NCBI GenBank assembly: GCA_938041725.1
Contig: CALISX010000356.1
Location: 1-7,278 of the forward strand
Length of the DNA stretch: 7,278 nt
Direction: 5' to 3'
From: an uncultured Lachnoanaerobaculum sp.
GTDB taxonomy: Bacteria; Bacillota; Clostridia; Lachnospirales; Lachnospiraceae
The notes beneath the pieces are model-generated. The model searched no databases, was not told where the DNA came from, and saw nothing but the letters and a program-made list of their open reading frames with translations. Below are positions 1-7,026 of this stretch, in pieces. The position numbers and the translations under genes were made by a program. Positions within the stretch are counted from its first letter, which is position 1, and every line of letters begins with the position of its first letter.

Positions 1-2902
1 TGGTGGTAGGTGCTGTAGTTGGCTGGGTGGGCGCCTTGGTGGTAGGTGCTGTAGTTGGCTGGGCGGGAGGCGCCTTGGTGGTGGGTGCCGTGGGGTGGTT
101 CTGGGGCGCCTTGGTGGCAGGTGCCGTAGTGGGGTGGTTCTGGGGCGCCTTGGTGGTGGGTGCTGTAGTTGGCTGGGCAGGAGGCGCTTTGGTGGTGGGA
201 GGAGTCTGGGGGGCCCTGGCTCCCGGCGCCACTGTCTGGGGGGCAGTACCTTGATAGCCCGGTCCCTCTGTGGAAAATCCAGGATTTACCCCAGGTCCTC
301 CATTGGGGCCTGTGACAGCAGGAGGCTCTTCCTCTTCGCTCTCTGTTTCTGAAGATGCCGGCTCTCCGGAATGGATATGGCATTTTGTAGTGGGGGTGGC
401 AAAATAGCTGTCGTCAGTGGTTCCTGGTCCTCCTGTATTCAGAGTGATTTTGGTGGTGGTGCTGGGGCAGCGGCTGGTAGGCAGCTGACCGGACTGGGAG
501 CACACCGTTACAGCGGTATGGTGGTCGCAAAGCTCGGTGGGTACATTGTTCTTGTCAAAGTATTCTGTATAGGTGGCATCCCCCCTGGGGTCATGGTTGC
601 ACACTCCGGGAATGGCCAGTTTGCCGGATTTTCTGCAGATCTGGGCAGATTCAATGGAACTTGGCTTGACAAAGCCGGGATCCGACTGCCCCTCGGAAAC
701 TCTGCTCATGATCTTTCTCCAAATATCCTTATGGAAACTGCTGCCGCCATTGTCGGACAGACTTTGGTTGTCATCACATCCTGCCCATACCCCTGCAGTA
801 TAGTAGGGGGTAAAGCCTACAAACCAGATATCCACATTGTTGGTGGTGGTTCCGGATTTGCCTGCAGCACTCATATTGTCTAAATGGGCTCTGGTGGAGG
901 TGGAGTTTACACTGACGCCGCTTCTGGCAAACTTTCTGTTGGTATTCATAGAGGCCGCCATGGCATCTGTCAGCAAAAAGGCAGTGGAATCCTTGATCAC
1001 CCGGTGGCTTTCCGGCACGGTATTGTCAATAATGGTTTTTCCATTGTGGTCAATTACCTTGGAAAAAAATACAGGCTTGGTATATACTCCTCCATTGGCA
1101 ATGGTGGCAAAGGCTCCCGTCAGCTCCAGATTGGTTACCCCCTTGGTGAGACCTCCCAGAGCCAGAGAGGCTCCGTAGTCTGTATCTGTCAAAGTGGTGA
1201 TACCGAAGTTCTTGGCATATTCCACTCCTACCTGGGGGGTCACGGTGTCCATCAGGGTCTTTAAAGCCACAATATTCATGGAGTAAATAATCCCGTCCCG
1301 GATGCTGGACCAGCCCAGATATCCCTGTTTGGAATACCAGTTTTGGAAGGTTTTGGTTCCAATGGTGTATTCTGCATCATAATACGTGCTGCCCAGAGTG
1401 TCTCCGCAGCTGTCAATGGCCGGGGCAAAGGCAGAAATCACCTTAAAGGTGGATCCTGGCTGCCGGGTGCTTTGAGAGGCCCTGTTTAGGGAAAGAGAGG
1501 TGGTTTTTGGTCCCCGTCCTCCATTGATGGCCTTTACTGCTCCGGTTTTTTGATCCATGAGTACAAAGGAAACCTGGGGCTCCAGCACGGTTTTAAAGTT
1601 TTCTCCTAAAATCTCATCTCCCTCCCGCAGCAGGGCAGCCTTATAGGCATCCACATCCGCCTTGGCTGCTTCCTCACTGGGATACAAACCGTCAAAGGCA
1701 TCCCGCAGGGTATCCTTATGGTAGACATTGAGGTTTTTTTCTGAATAGTTTTTGGTGGTCCCGTCCTTTTCCTTGATGGTTAAACGATACTGGACGGAGT
1801 ACTTGGTGGAGGAATAATTGGCAGGGTCGTTTACCTCCTGATCCACAATGGCCTGGAGTGCCGGATCCTGGGTGGTATAGATGGAAAGGCCGCCGCTGTA
1901 AATCATGTTATGGGCCTGGGTTTCGGAATATCCCAGGGTATTTACAAAGCTGTCGGTAAGCTGGTCAATCAAGGCGTCGGTAAAGTAGCTGTAGGTGTTG
2001 GTGTTGCCCTGGTTGGCGGTATTTACCGTTTGGATCCTGGAATATACATCATCTGCCAGGGCTTCCTCCTGCTGCTGTTTGGAAATATACTTCTGATCAA
2101 ACATATACTGGAGGATGATACGGCGCCGGCCTGCATTGGCTTCCTGCCCGGTAATGGGATTATACTTGGTAGGCCCCTTGGTGATGGCAGCTATCACAGC
2201 ACATTCTGATAAATTCAGCTCCGAGACCTCCTTGCCAAAATATCTTCTGGCAGCCACCTTCACCCCCAATGCATTGCTTCCCAGGTTGATGGTATTTAAA
2301 TAATTGGTAATAATGGTTTCTTTATCCAGCTTTTTTTCCAGCTGTACCGCCAGGTACATCTCCTGGAACTTTCGTTCCAGTTTGGCCCCGAAGCTGGACT
2401 CTCTGCCCCCATTGAATACATTGTTTTTAATGAGCTGCTGGGTAATGGTGGAGCCTCCCCCTTTGGAGGATTTCCCTGTAATCACCCCTGTTACGGCCCG
2501 CATAATGGCCTTGGCATCAATGCCCTTATGCCGCCAGAAGCGGGAGTCCTCAATGGCCACAAAGGCATTGATCAGATCCTTGGGCAGTTCCTCATAGGTG
2601 GCCTCCTCCCGGTTGGAACCGGCCATCACTAAAGTATCGGTTACATTTCCTGCAGAATCATAGACTGTGGTGGCAAAGCCCAGGGGAACGATGCTTTCCA
2701 CATCCACATCCGGGGCATTGTCAATAATGCCCTTGATCATTCCCACGCCTGCGGCTCCGGCTAAAATCACAGCCACCAAAAGGCATAGGAACAGGGTTTT
2801 TACAAAGGTGAAAATAAATTTGTTTACGTATTTTTTTGTTTTGGAAGTAGAGGAGTTCAGTCTTTTCTTAGTACTGTTTCTCCCGTAATTCTTACTGCTC
2901 AT
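1..2902 (-). CDS. ponA: Class A penicillin-binding protein 1A (bifunctional transglycosylase/transpeptidase), 3' end outside the window
   Basis: Membrane-anchored enzyme that polymerises lipid II into glycan strands and cross-links the stem peptides outside the membrane. I translated the minus strand from ATG 2902 and found 967 uninterrupted codons up to the left edge. In order: a basic, Ser/Thr-rich cytoplasmic tail (1-32); one membrane anchor (about 33-56); a GT51 glycosyltransferase with EDSRFWRHKG (catalytic E118), GGSTITQQL (149-157) and RKFQEM (E181); then a transpeptidase with STFK (S484, K487), SMN (S541-N543) and KSGTT (682-686). A Cys-containing C-terminal region follows from C756 (CDHH, KCHIH), then a Glu-rich stretch and a Pro/Thr repeat tail from residue 903. 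The order and motifs are diagnostic of class A PBPs. The start is supported by AAAGGAAA, 5-6 nt upstream. Oddities are KSG for KTG and a protein longer than many PBP1As. The symbol follows Bacillus usage; mrcA is an equivalent. Confidence 0.96.
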   Translation of the reverse strand, partial: MSSKNYGRNSTKKRLNSSTSKTKKYVNKFIFTFVKTLFLCLLVAVILAGAAGVGMIKGIIDNAPDVDVESIVPLGFATTVYDSAGNVTDTLVMAGSNREEATYEELPKDLINAFVAIEDSRFWRHKGIDAKAIMRAVTGVITGKSSKGGGSTITQQLIKNNVFNGGRESSFGAKLERKFQEMYLAVQLEKKLDKETIITNYLNTINLGSNALGVKVAARRYFGKEVSELNLSECAVIAAITKGPTKYNPITGQEANAGRRRIILQYMFDQKYISKQQQEEALADDVYSRIQTVNTANQGNTNTYSYFTDALIDQLTDSFVNTLGYSETQAHNMIYSGGLSIYTTQDPALQAIVDQEVNDPANYSSTKYSVQYRLTIKEKDGTTKNYSEKNLNVYHKDTLRDAFDGLYPSEEAAKADVDAYKAALLREGDEILGENFKTVLEPQVSFVLMDQKTGAVKAINGGRGPKTTSLSLNRASQSTRQPGSTFKVISAFAPAIDSCGDTLGSTYYDAEYTIGTKTFQNWYSKQGYLGWSSIRDGIIYSMNIVALKTLMDTVTPQVGVEYAKNFGITTLTDTDYGASLALGGLTKGVTNLELTGAFATIANGGVYTKPVFFSKVIDHNGKTIIDNTVPESHRVIKDSTAFLLTDAMAASMNTNRKFARSGVSVNSTSTRAHLDNMSAAGKSGTTTNNVDIWFVGFTPYYTAGVWAGCDDNQSLSDNGGSSFHKDIWRKIMSRVSEGQSDPGFVKPSSIESAQICRKSGKLAIPGVCNHDPRGDATYTEYFDKNNVPTELCDHHTAVTVCSQSGQLPTSRCPSTTTKITLNTGGPGTTDDSYFATPTTKCHIHSGEPASSETESEEEEPPAVTGPNGGPGVNPGFSTEGPGYQGTAPQTVAPGARAPQTPPTTKAPPAQPTTAPTTKAPQNHPTTAPATKAPQNHPTAPTTKAPPAQPTTAPTTKAPTQPTTAPTT
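2..196 (-). repeat. Tandem 39-bp (13-residue) Pro/Thr-rich repeats encoding the PBP tail
   Basis: Five in-frame units read TTKAP followed by PAQPTTAP or QNHPTTAP, at 158-196, 119-157, 83-118, 44-82 and 8-43. A sixth begins at the left edge. Units three and five are 12 residues long, each lacking one codon, so length varies by whole codons and the frame is kept. Two variants alternate in blocks (PAQ, QNH, QNH, PAQ, then a shortened TQ), as expected from duplication and unequal exchange. Low-complexity Pro/Thr tails of this kind are usually extended extracellular linkers. The total copy number cannot be seen because the array leaves the window. Confidence 0.93.
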
Positions 2903-2924
2903 AAATTTCCTTTTCCAATGTAAT

Positions 2925-2940
2925 AAGGGCAAAGCCCCTT
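2925..2940 (-). other. Small hairpin in the PBP mRNA leader
   Basis: In the predicted leader (start near 2950), AAGGGGC and GCCCTT can pair around a TTT loop with one bulged base. It lies about 22 nt upstream of the start codon and does not cover the ribosome binding site. It has no U-tract and so is not a terminator. A role in mRNA stability or translation is only a possibility. Confidence 0.3.
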
Positions 2941-2956
2941 TATGTTGCCTGGGAGT

Positions 2957-2986
2957 ATTATACACCAACGCCCCTATTCCTGTCAT
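2957..2986 (-). promoter_or_regulatory. Sigma-A-type promoter of the PBP gene
   Basis: Read on the minus strand: -35 ATGACA (2986-2981, 5 of 6 to TTGACA), an 18-nt spacer, and a perfect -10 TATAAT (2962-2957). Transcription would start near 2950, giving a leader of about 48 nt before the ATG at 2902. It is correctly placed and oriented for the PBP gene, and no competing hexamer pair was evident nearby. Confidence 0.75.
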
Positions 2987-2996
2987 GAATTCATGA
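2983..2996. promoter_or_regulatory. 14-bp perfect palindrome over the PBP -35 element
   Basis: TCATGAATTCATGA is fully self-complementary and includes four of the six -35 bases of the PBP promoter. The position suits an operator where a dimeric protein would block RNA polymerase. The motif is AT-rich and short, I do not recognise a regulator for it, and chance remains possible. Confidence 0.4.
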
Positions 2997-3136
2997 TTTT
3001 TTTGGAATTTCTGTGAATAATTAGAAAGAAAGGCATCGAATATTTGTTCTATTTAATACTGGAATAAAAGATGGATTGTGGGGAGGAACAGCCCTGGAGC
3101 GCAGCCGGCAGATCGGTGATCACCAGGCCTGATCTG
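2987..3136. other. Intergenic spacer with no recognised gene
   Basis: Between the PBP promoter and the tRNA terminator I see no convincing coding sequence. A 38-codon plus-strand frame from 3071 to 3187 runs through the terminator and into the tRNA, and has no ribosome binding site close enough to its ATG. The right end holds CAGATC (3109-3114) and GATCTG (3131-3136) flanking the palindrome GGTGATCACC (3115-3124). This has no T-tract and no known role. Confidence 0.5.
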
Positions 3137-3168
3137 AAAATAAAAAACCGCCGGAAAACCGACGGTTT
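3137..3168 (-). terminator. Intrinsic terminator downstream of tRNA-Thr
   Basis: On the minus strand AAACCGTCGG and CCGGCGGTTT form a 10-bp stem with one T-G wobble and a TTTT loop. It is followed directly by a T-rich tract (TTTTTTATTTT, overlapping the stem foot). It sits about 14 nt after the tRNA 3' end, so it ends the tRNA transcript. It may also end the metal-transporter transcript, which has no clear terminator of its own. Confidence 0.9.
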
Positions 3169-3181
3169 GCTGAAACAACAG

Positions 3182-3254
3182 AGCTGATGACGGGACTCGG
3201 ACCCGTGACCTCCTCACTACCAATGAGGTGCGCTACCACCTGTGCCACATCAGC
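3182..3254 (-). tRNA. tRNA-Thr (anticodon GGT)
   Basis: The 73-nt minus-strand gene folds as a cloverleaf. The acceptor stem pairs GCTGATG (3254-3248) with CATCAGC (3189-3183), with discriminator T at 3182. The D arm contains GGTGGTAGC. The anticodon arm is CCTCA-TTGGTAG-TGAGG with anticodon GGT at 3221-3219, which reads ACC/ACU threonine codons. The T arm is ACGGG-TCCGAGT-CCCGT. The CCA end is not encoded, so it must be added after transcription. It has its own promoter and terminator. Confidence 0.96.
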
Positions 3255-3270
3255 TGAATCAAGCTTATGT

Positions 3271-3299
3271 AGTCTACCATGCCAGGGGGCGCTTGTCAA
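3271..3299 (-). promoter_or_regulatory. Promoter of tRNA-Thr
   Basis: On the minus strand a perfect -35 TTGACA (3299-3294) is followed by a 17-nt spacer and -10 TAGACT (3276-3271, 4 of 6). Transcription would start near 3264, about ten bases before the mature tRNA 5' end, as expected for a single-tRNA unit. The GC-rich spacer and start region are consistent with a stable-RNA promoter. Confidence 0.75.
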
Positions 3300-3345
3300 T
3301 CATTGTTTTATAAACTGTACTTGATTTTTATACGGTAGTAAAGCT

Positions 3346-4413
3346 TCAGTCCTTTTTGGTTAGCTCATATCTTCCAGCAGGGATATTTTTGAAAACATAT
3401 CCCTTTTTGATTAAGGGACGCAGATACAGCTGCAGTTTCAGATCCTGCCAGTCCACATGGTAGGGCATACTGGTAAAGCCGGTTTCGATGCTTTGATTCT
3501 CACTGGCAGCATGATGCTTCATGTGGAAGATCAGCATCTCCCTGCCAAACATTACCTTGTTTTTTATCCGGGTCAGGGCCTTTCCCAAAAGCCCCTGGGG
3601 ATACAGTAAAAGGGTGCCTAAAAAGGTCAGTCCAGACATGGCAGCACAGGTTCCCGATATGGAAATATTCATTCTCAGGGCCAGGGCAAAGCCGGCACAG
3701 CTGTTTATAAGGGCATACACCAAAGAGAGAAGAATGGCAGACTTCAAATCCTTGGTTAAAAGGCAGGCACTGGCCGCCGGTGCAATCAAAAAGGAAATGG
3801 AAAGCATGGCCCCCACTGAGTCAAAGGCGGAAACCGCCGTCAGAGAAACCATGGCCATGAAACCATAGTAAAGGGGCACCAAGGCTATCCCTGCCATTTT
3901 GGCAAAATCCTCATCAAAGGTGGATATTTTTAACTGCCGGAAAAAAACAAGCAAGAAGATCACATTCGCCAGCAGCACCAGAAATTCCAGGGCAAAGGAG
4001 TAGGGGACATTGATGGGCCCCAGCTGAAAACGGCGGAAGGGGGACAAAATCACCTCTCCCATCAGTACCATATCCATGTCCAGGTGGGCGTTTCTGGCAA
4101 ATTTCGAAATTAAAATTACCCCGGTGGAAAAGAACAGGGGAAAGACGATTCCCACAGAGGAATCCTTGCTGAGTCCTGCGGCAGAGGAAAGGTATTCAAT
4201 ACAGGCGCCGGTTAATACCCCGAAAATACTGGCTCCTGCAAGGAGGAGAGGACTTTGGAGGTCTCCGGTTAAAAAGAAGGCCAGCACAATCCCCAAAAGC
4301 ACAGAGTGGGAAATGGCGTCGGTTATCATAGACAGTCCCTTTAAAACCAGAAATACCCCGGGGATGGCACAGGCCATAGCCGTGATGATTAAAACCAGTA
4401 AAACCTCTCTCAT
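3346..4413 (-). CDS. troD: Metal ABC transporter permease with a C-terminal winged-helix-like extension (TroD/MntD type)
   Basis: Integral membrane subunit of an ABC-3 family divalent-metal importer, 355 residues, expected to pair with the upstream permease. Residues 1-275 are hydrophobic and give about eight membrane segments. Family features include LKGLSMITDAISHSVLLGI (24-42) and FDSVGAMLSISFLIAPAASA (197-216), which match the conserved permease segments. Typical members end near residue 280. This one continues with a polar 282-355 tail: a helix (FGREMLIFHMKHH), a longer amphipathic stretch (WQDLKLQLYLRPLIKKGYV) and a wing-like end (PAGRYELTKKD), reading like a winged helix on the cytoplasmic side. 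The start ATG overlaps the previous stop as ATGA and has AAGGAGG 4 nt upstream, so translation is probably coupled. Permease family is certain; metal identity and tail function are inferred. Confidence 0.93.
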   Translation of the reverse strand: MREVLLVLIITAMACAIPGVFLVLKGLSMITDAISHSVLLGIVLAFFLTGDLQSPLLLAGASIFGVLTGACIEYLSSAAGLSKDSSVGIVFPLFFSTGVILISKFARNAHLDMDMVLMGEVILSPFRRFQLGPINVPYSFALEFLVLLANVIFLLVFFRQLKISTFDEDFAKMAGIALVPLYYGFMAMVSLTAVSAFDSVGAMLSISFLIAPAASACLLTKDLKSAILLSLVYALINSCAGFALALRMNISISGTCAAMSGLTFLGTLLLYPQGLLGKALTRIKNKVMFGREMLIFHMKHHAASENQSIETGFTSMPYHVDWQDLKLQLYLRPLIKKGYVFKNIPAGRYELTKKD

Positions 4414-5294
4414 TTTCCCTCCTTTCTTTTTGGCTGTCTTTTTCGGTGCAGGATCCCCTTGGGAGAGGCAAACACAGAAAACAGAGCCGCAGCCGACATG
4501 AATAAAATAATACAGGGACCGGTGGACATGCCCTTCACCAGGGTGCTGAGGATGGTGCCCCCAAGGGCGCTAAAGCCCCCGATCAGCCCGGAGATCCACA
4601 GCACATGAGAATATTTTTCACTCCACTGCAGGGCGCTGACTCCCGGTGCAATCAGCATACTGCTGATTAAAATCGCTCCCACCGCCTTTAATCCTGCAGC
4701 GATAAGACACATGGTCATGATCATGATTAAAGCAGACAAAAGTCCCCGGGAGATTCCCACGCTTTTGCTGTAAGCCGGATCAAAAACAAAGATTTTGATT
4801 TCCTGATAAAACAGGAAAAACAAAAGCAAAGAAACCAGGGATATGATGAAAATCAGTACAACATCTTCTCGCAGCATGTAGGCTGCCTGGCCGAAGATAT
4901 AATTGGCCAGGCCGGCCTGGGAATTTTTGGTAAAATTGGGGTTTCCCTGGATAAAGCTTTTGGCTGCCATGCCCAGTCCGAAAAAAGCGGAGAGGATGAC
5001 CGCCATGGCAGTTTCTCCATGGGTTTTATCATCATGGCTGCTGACTGTGATCAAATAAAAGGCCAGCAGTCCCGCTGCCACAGCCCCTGCCATCAAAGAC
5101 AGACTGTCCCTTCTGCCTGCCAGAATAAAGGCGAATACAATGCCTGGAAAGGAGGCATGCCCCACGGCATCCCCGATTAAAGACTGGTTTCGAAGGATGT
5201 TGACGGTGCCGATGAGGCCGGTGGCAAAGGCTAAGCAGCTGCAGCCCAGGGCAATCACCAAAAAGGAATATTCTGATAAAATTTTAAGCTGCAT
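4410..5294 (-). CDS. troC: Metal ABC transporter permease, first of two (TroC/MntC type)
   Basis: ABC-3 family integral membrane subunit, 294 residues, with about eight or nine hydrophobic segments. Conserved signatures are SLIGDAVGHASFPGI (38-52) near the N-terminus and LKAVGAILISSMLIAPGVSA (202-221). It ends in a short basic cytoplasmic tail (HRKRQPKRKEGK), as usual for the family and unlike its neighbour, which has a long extension. An upstream in-frame ATG at 5366 exists, but that start lies inside the ATPase gene and adds a polar, non-homologous-looking leader. ATG 5294 has AGGAGG 3 nt upstream, follows the ATPase stop by 7 nt and begins directly before the first membrane helix, so I chose it. 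With the second permease it should form a heterodimeric channel. Confidence 0.95.
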   Translation of the reverse strand: MQLKILSEYSFLVIALGCSCLAFATGLIGTVNILRNQSLIGDAVGHASFPGIVFAFILAGRRDSLSLMAGAVAAGLLAFYLITVSSHDDKTHGETAMAVILSAFFGLGMAAKSFIQGNPNFTKNSQAGLANYIFGQAAYMLREDVVLIFIISLVSLLLFFLFYQEIKIFVFDPAYSKSVGISRGLLSALIMIMTMCLIAAGLKAVGAILISSMLIAPGVSALQWSEKYSHVLWISGLIGGFSALGGTILSTLVKGMSTGPCIILFMSAAALFSVFASPKGILHRKRQPKRKEGK

Positions 5295-5301
5295 ATACCT
5301 C

Positions 5302-6015
5302 CTATCCCCCGTAGGCCAGGGCAAGATTTTCCTTGCTGAAAGCCTCCTCCACTGTACCGGAGGCAATCAGTCTTTTATTGATTAAAACCCCATGGGTAAA
5401 ATATTTTTGCAGGGTGGAAAGATCATGATGCACCACCACAATGGTTTTTCCCTCTCTTTGGAAGCGGTGGAGAATATCCATGATAATTTTCTCGGTTTTG
5501 CTGTCCACCCCCTGCAAAGGCTCATCCATAAAGTATATACGGGCGTTTTGGGCAATGGCCCGGGCCCAAAACACCCCTTGTTTTTGGCCCCCGGAGAGCT
5601 GGGCAATATGTCTGTTTTGAAAGTCCTGCATCTTGACTGCCTTCAGAGCGCCCAGAGCCAGATCCTTGTCCTCCTTTGTGTACCCGTGAAAGAGGCGGCG
5701 GTGGACATAGCGTCCCATGAGCACCACATCCAGCACATTGGTGGGGAAATTCCAGTTCACGCTGCCGGACTGAGGAATATAGGCCACATCCTTTTTTACC
5801 TTTTGGTAGGGCATATTAAAAATGGTAACACTGCCGGAAAGGGGCTTTACCAGGTTTAAAATGCCCTTGATCAATGTGGACTTACCGGCCCCGTTGGGAC
5901 CCACAATGGCGGTGATGGAATGTTCCACAATATCCAGGTCAATATCCCAGATCACCGGAGCCGTGGCATAGGCCATGGTAAGATCCTCCACATGAACCGC
6001 TATATTCGTATGCAT
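5302..6015 (-). CDS. troB: Metal ABC transporter ATP-binding protein (TroB/MntB type)
   Basis: Cytoplasmic ATPase, 237 residues, that powers the importer. Visible motifs are Walker A GPNGAGKST (39-47), Q-loop Q82 in YIPQSGSVNW, signature LSGGQ (140-144), Walker B IYFMDEP (160-166) with catalytic E165, D-loop GVD (169-171) and switch histidine H197 in VVVHHDL. QSGSVNWNFP and VLMGRY are typical of the Mn/Zn/Fe importer ATPases. The position after the signature is unusual: LSGGQKQGVFWARA has Gly147 where family members normally have Arg, and Trp150 where an aliphatic residue is usual. Catalytic residues are intact, so the protein is probably active. ATG 6015 is 8 nt after the lipoprotein gene and has AGGAGG 4 nt upstream. 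Confidence 0.95.
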   Translation of the reverse strand: MHTNIAVHVEDLTMAYATAPVIWDIDLDIVEHSITAIVGPNGAGKSTLIKGILNLVKPLSGSVTIFNMPYQKVKKDVAYIPQSGSVNWNFPTNVLDVVLMGRYVHRRLFHGYTKEDKDLALGALKAVKMQDFQNRHIAQLSGGQKQGVFWARAIAQNARIYFMDEPLQGVDSKTEKIIMDILHRFQREGKTIVVVHHDLSTLQKYFTHGVLINKRLIASGTVEEAFSKENLALAYGG

Positions 6016-6023
6016 ACCTCCTC

Positions 6024-7007
6024 CTATTTTAAATTTTTTACCATCAGATTTACATTATGCTTTACCATATCAATATAATTGTCTCCAGGCTGACCGGCAG
6101 GGGCCAAAGAATCAGAGAACAGCTCATTGCCTTCTCCCCCCACAATGACAATATCCTGTCCCTTGGCAGCAGCTCCTTGACGCAGCTTTTCCATACGGGA
6201 GGGATCTGTGGTGGACTCGGCAAATACCGCCTTGATGTGATGCTCCACAATGAAGTCAATGGTTTCTTGAATATCTGCACCGGAAACCTCGCTGTCGGTG
6301 CTTACACCCTGGGGGGCCATCACTGTAATATGGTACCGGTTGGCAAAATAATGAAAGGCATCATGGGGGGTGATCAAATAGCGGCTGTCCTCTGGGATAG
6401 AGGAGATTTGCTCCGCCACATAGGCATCCAGCTCCTTTAGCTTTTCTTCATAGGTTTTTTGATTGGCAGTATACATCTCCTGGTTTTCCGGCAGCAGTTC
6501 AGAAAGGTATTCTGCCGCGTTTTTTGTAGCTCTTTCATATAGATCAATATCAAACCAGAAATGGGGATCCACCACTGTGGAACCCTGTACCTCCATGGTA
6601 TTTAACCGGTCTTCAGGAAAGCCGCGGGAGATTTCTTTTCCCATTTTTTCCAGGATTTCGCTCATTTTTCCTTCGAAATGCAGACCATGGTATAAAACCA
6701 GATCCGCCTTTTCCAGTTTTTCATAGTCTTCAGGCCTGGCCACATACAAATGGGGATCTTCTCCGGCAGGGATAATCAGATCCACATTTACACTGTCCCC
6801 GGCAATTTCCTTCACCATATCCTGCAAAAAGGAGGTGGTAACCACCACATATTTTTTTTCAGAAGCTGCCCCGCTGGTCTGGGGGGATGCCGTCTGGGAT
6901 GATTCGGCCTGGGGTGTGCCGGCAGCAGAGGCGCATCCTCCCAACATTAGAGCAAACAGCAGCAGACAGGACAGAAAAAAATGTTTTACAATCACGTTTT
7001 GCTTCAT
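6024..7007 (-). CDS. troA: Metal-binding lipoprotein, substrate-binding protein of the ABC importer (TroA/MntA type, cluster A-I)
   Basis: Extracellular lipid-anchored protein that binds a divalent metal and delivers it to the permeases; 327 residues from ATG 7007. A lipoprotein signal (KQNVIVKHFF, hydrophobic core, LGGC with Cys25) is followed by a Ser/Thr/Ala/Gln-rich linker to about residue 50. Predicted metal ligands are H86 (GEDPHLY), H149 (VDPHFW), H215 (TPHDAFHYF) and D309 (GDNY). This His3-Asp set is TroA-like; PsaA/MntC-type manganese binders usually have Glu at the third position. The His-rich loop of many ZnuA proteins is absent. Zn, Mn or Fe therefore all remain possible. Start choice: AAAGGAG lies only about 1 nt from an ATG at 7016 (three codons upstream) but 10 nt from 7007, which I prefer; 7016 is not excluded. 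Confidence 0.94.
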   Translation of the reverse strand: MKQNVIVKHFFLSCLLLFALMLGGCASAAGTPQAESSQTASPQTSGAASEKKYVVVTTSFLQDMVKEIAGDSVNVDLIIPAGEDPHLYVARPEDYEKLEKADLVLYHGLHFEGKMSEILEKMGKEISRGFPEDRLNTMEVQGSTVVDPHFWFDIDLYERATKNAAEYLSELLPENQEMYTANQKTYEEKLKELDAYVAEQISSIPEDSRYLITPHDAFHYFANRYHITVMAPQGVSTDSEVSGADIQETIDFIVEHHIKAVFAESTTDPSRMEKLRQGAAAKGQDIVIVGGEGNELFSDSLAPAGQPGDNYIDMVKHNVNLMVKNLK

Positions 7008-7026
7008 ACGATTCATACTCCTTTGA

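Noticed and set aside
1..196. Repeat array as a CRISPR
   Set aside because: Units are contiguous with no unique spacers and are in frame with the PBP, so this is a coding tandem repeat.
3..254. Plus-strand frame encoding Gly/Val/Trp-rich repeats
   Set aside because: It is the antisense of the Pro/Thr repeat of the PBP gene, which has full domain support on the other strand. The apparent repeat protein is a by-product of the 39-bp periodicity.
371..2888. Several plus-strand open frames of 60-170 codons across the PBP region
   Set aside because: The minus strand encodes a continuous, motif-complete PBP throughout this region. The plus frames overlap one another and show no recognisable domains.
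3071..3187. 38-codon plus-strand frame
   Set aside because: It runs through the tRNA terminator and into the tRNA, has no well-spaced ribosome binding site (GGGGAGG lies after its ATG) and no recognisable product.
5295..5366. Upstream start for the first permease at 5366
   Set aside because: It would overlap the ATPase coding region by about 65 nt. The strong AGGAGG directly before ATG 5294 and the position of the first membrane helix favour the shorter form.
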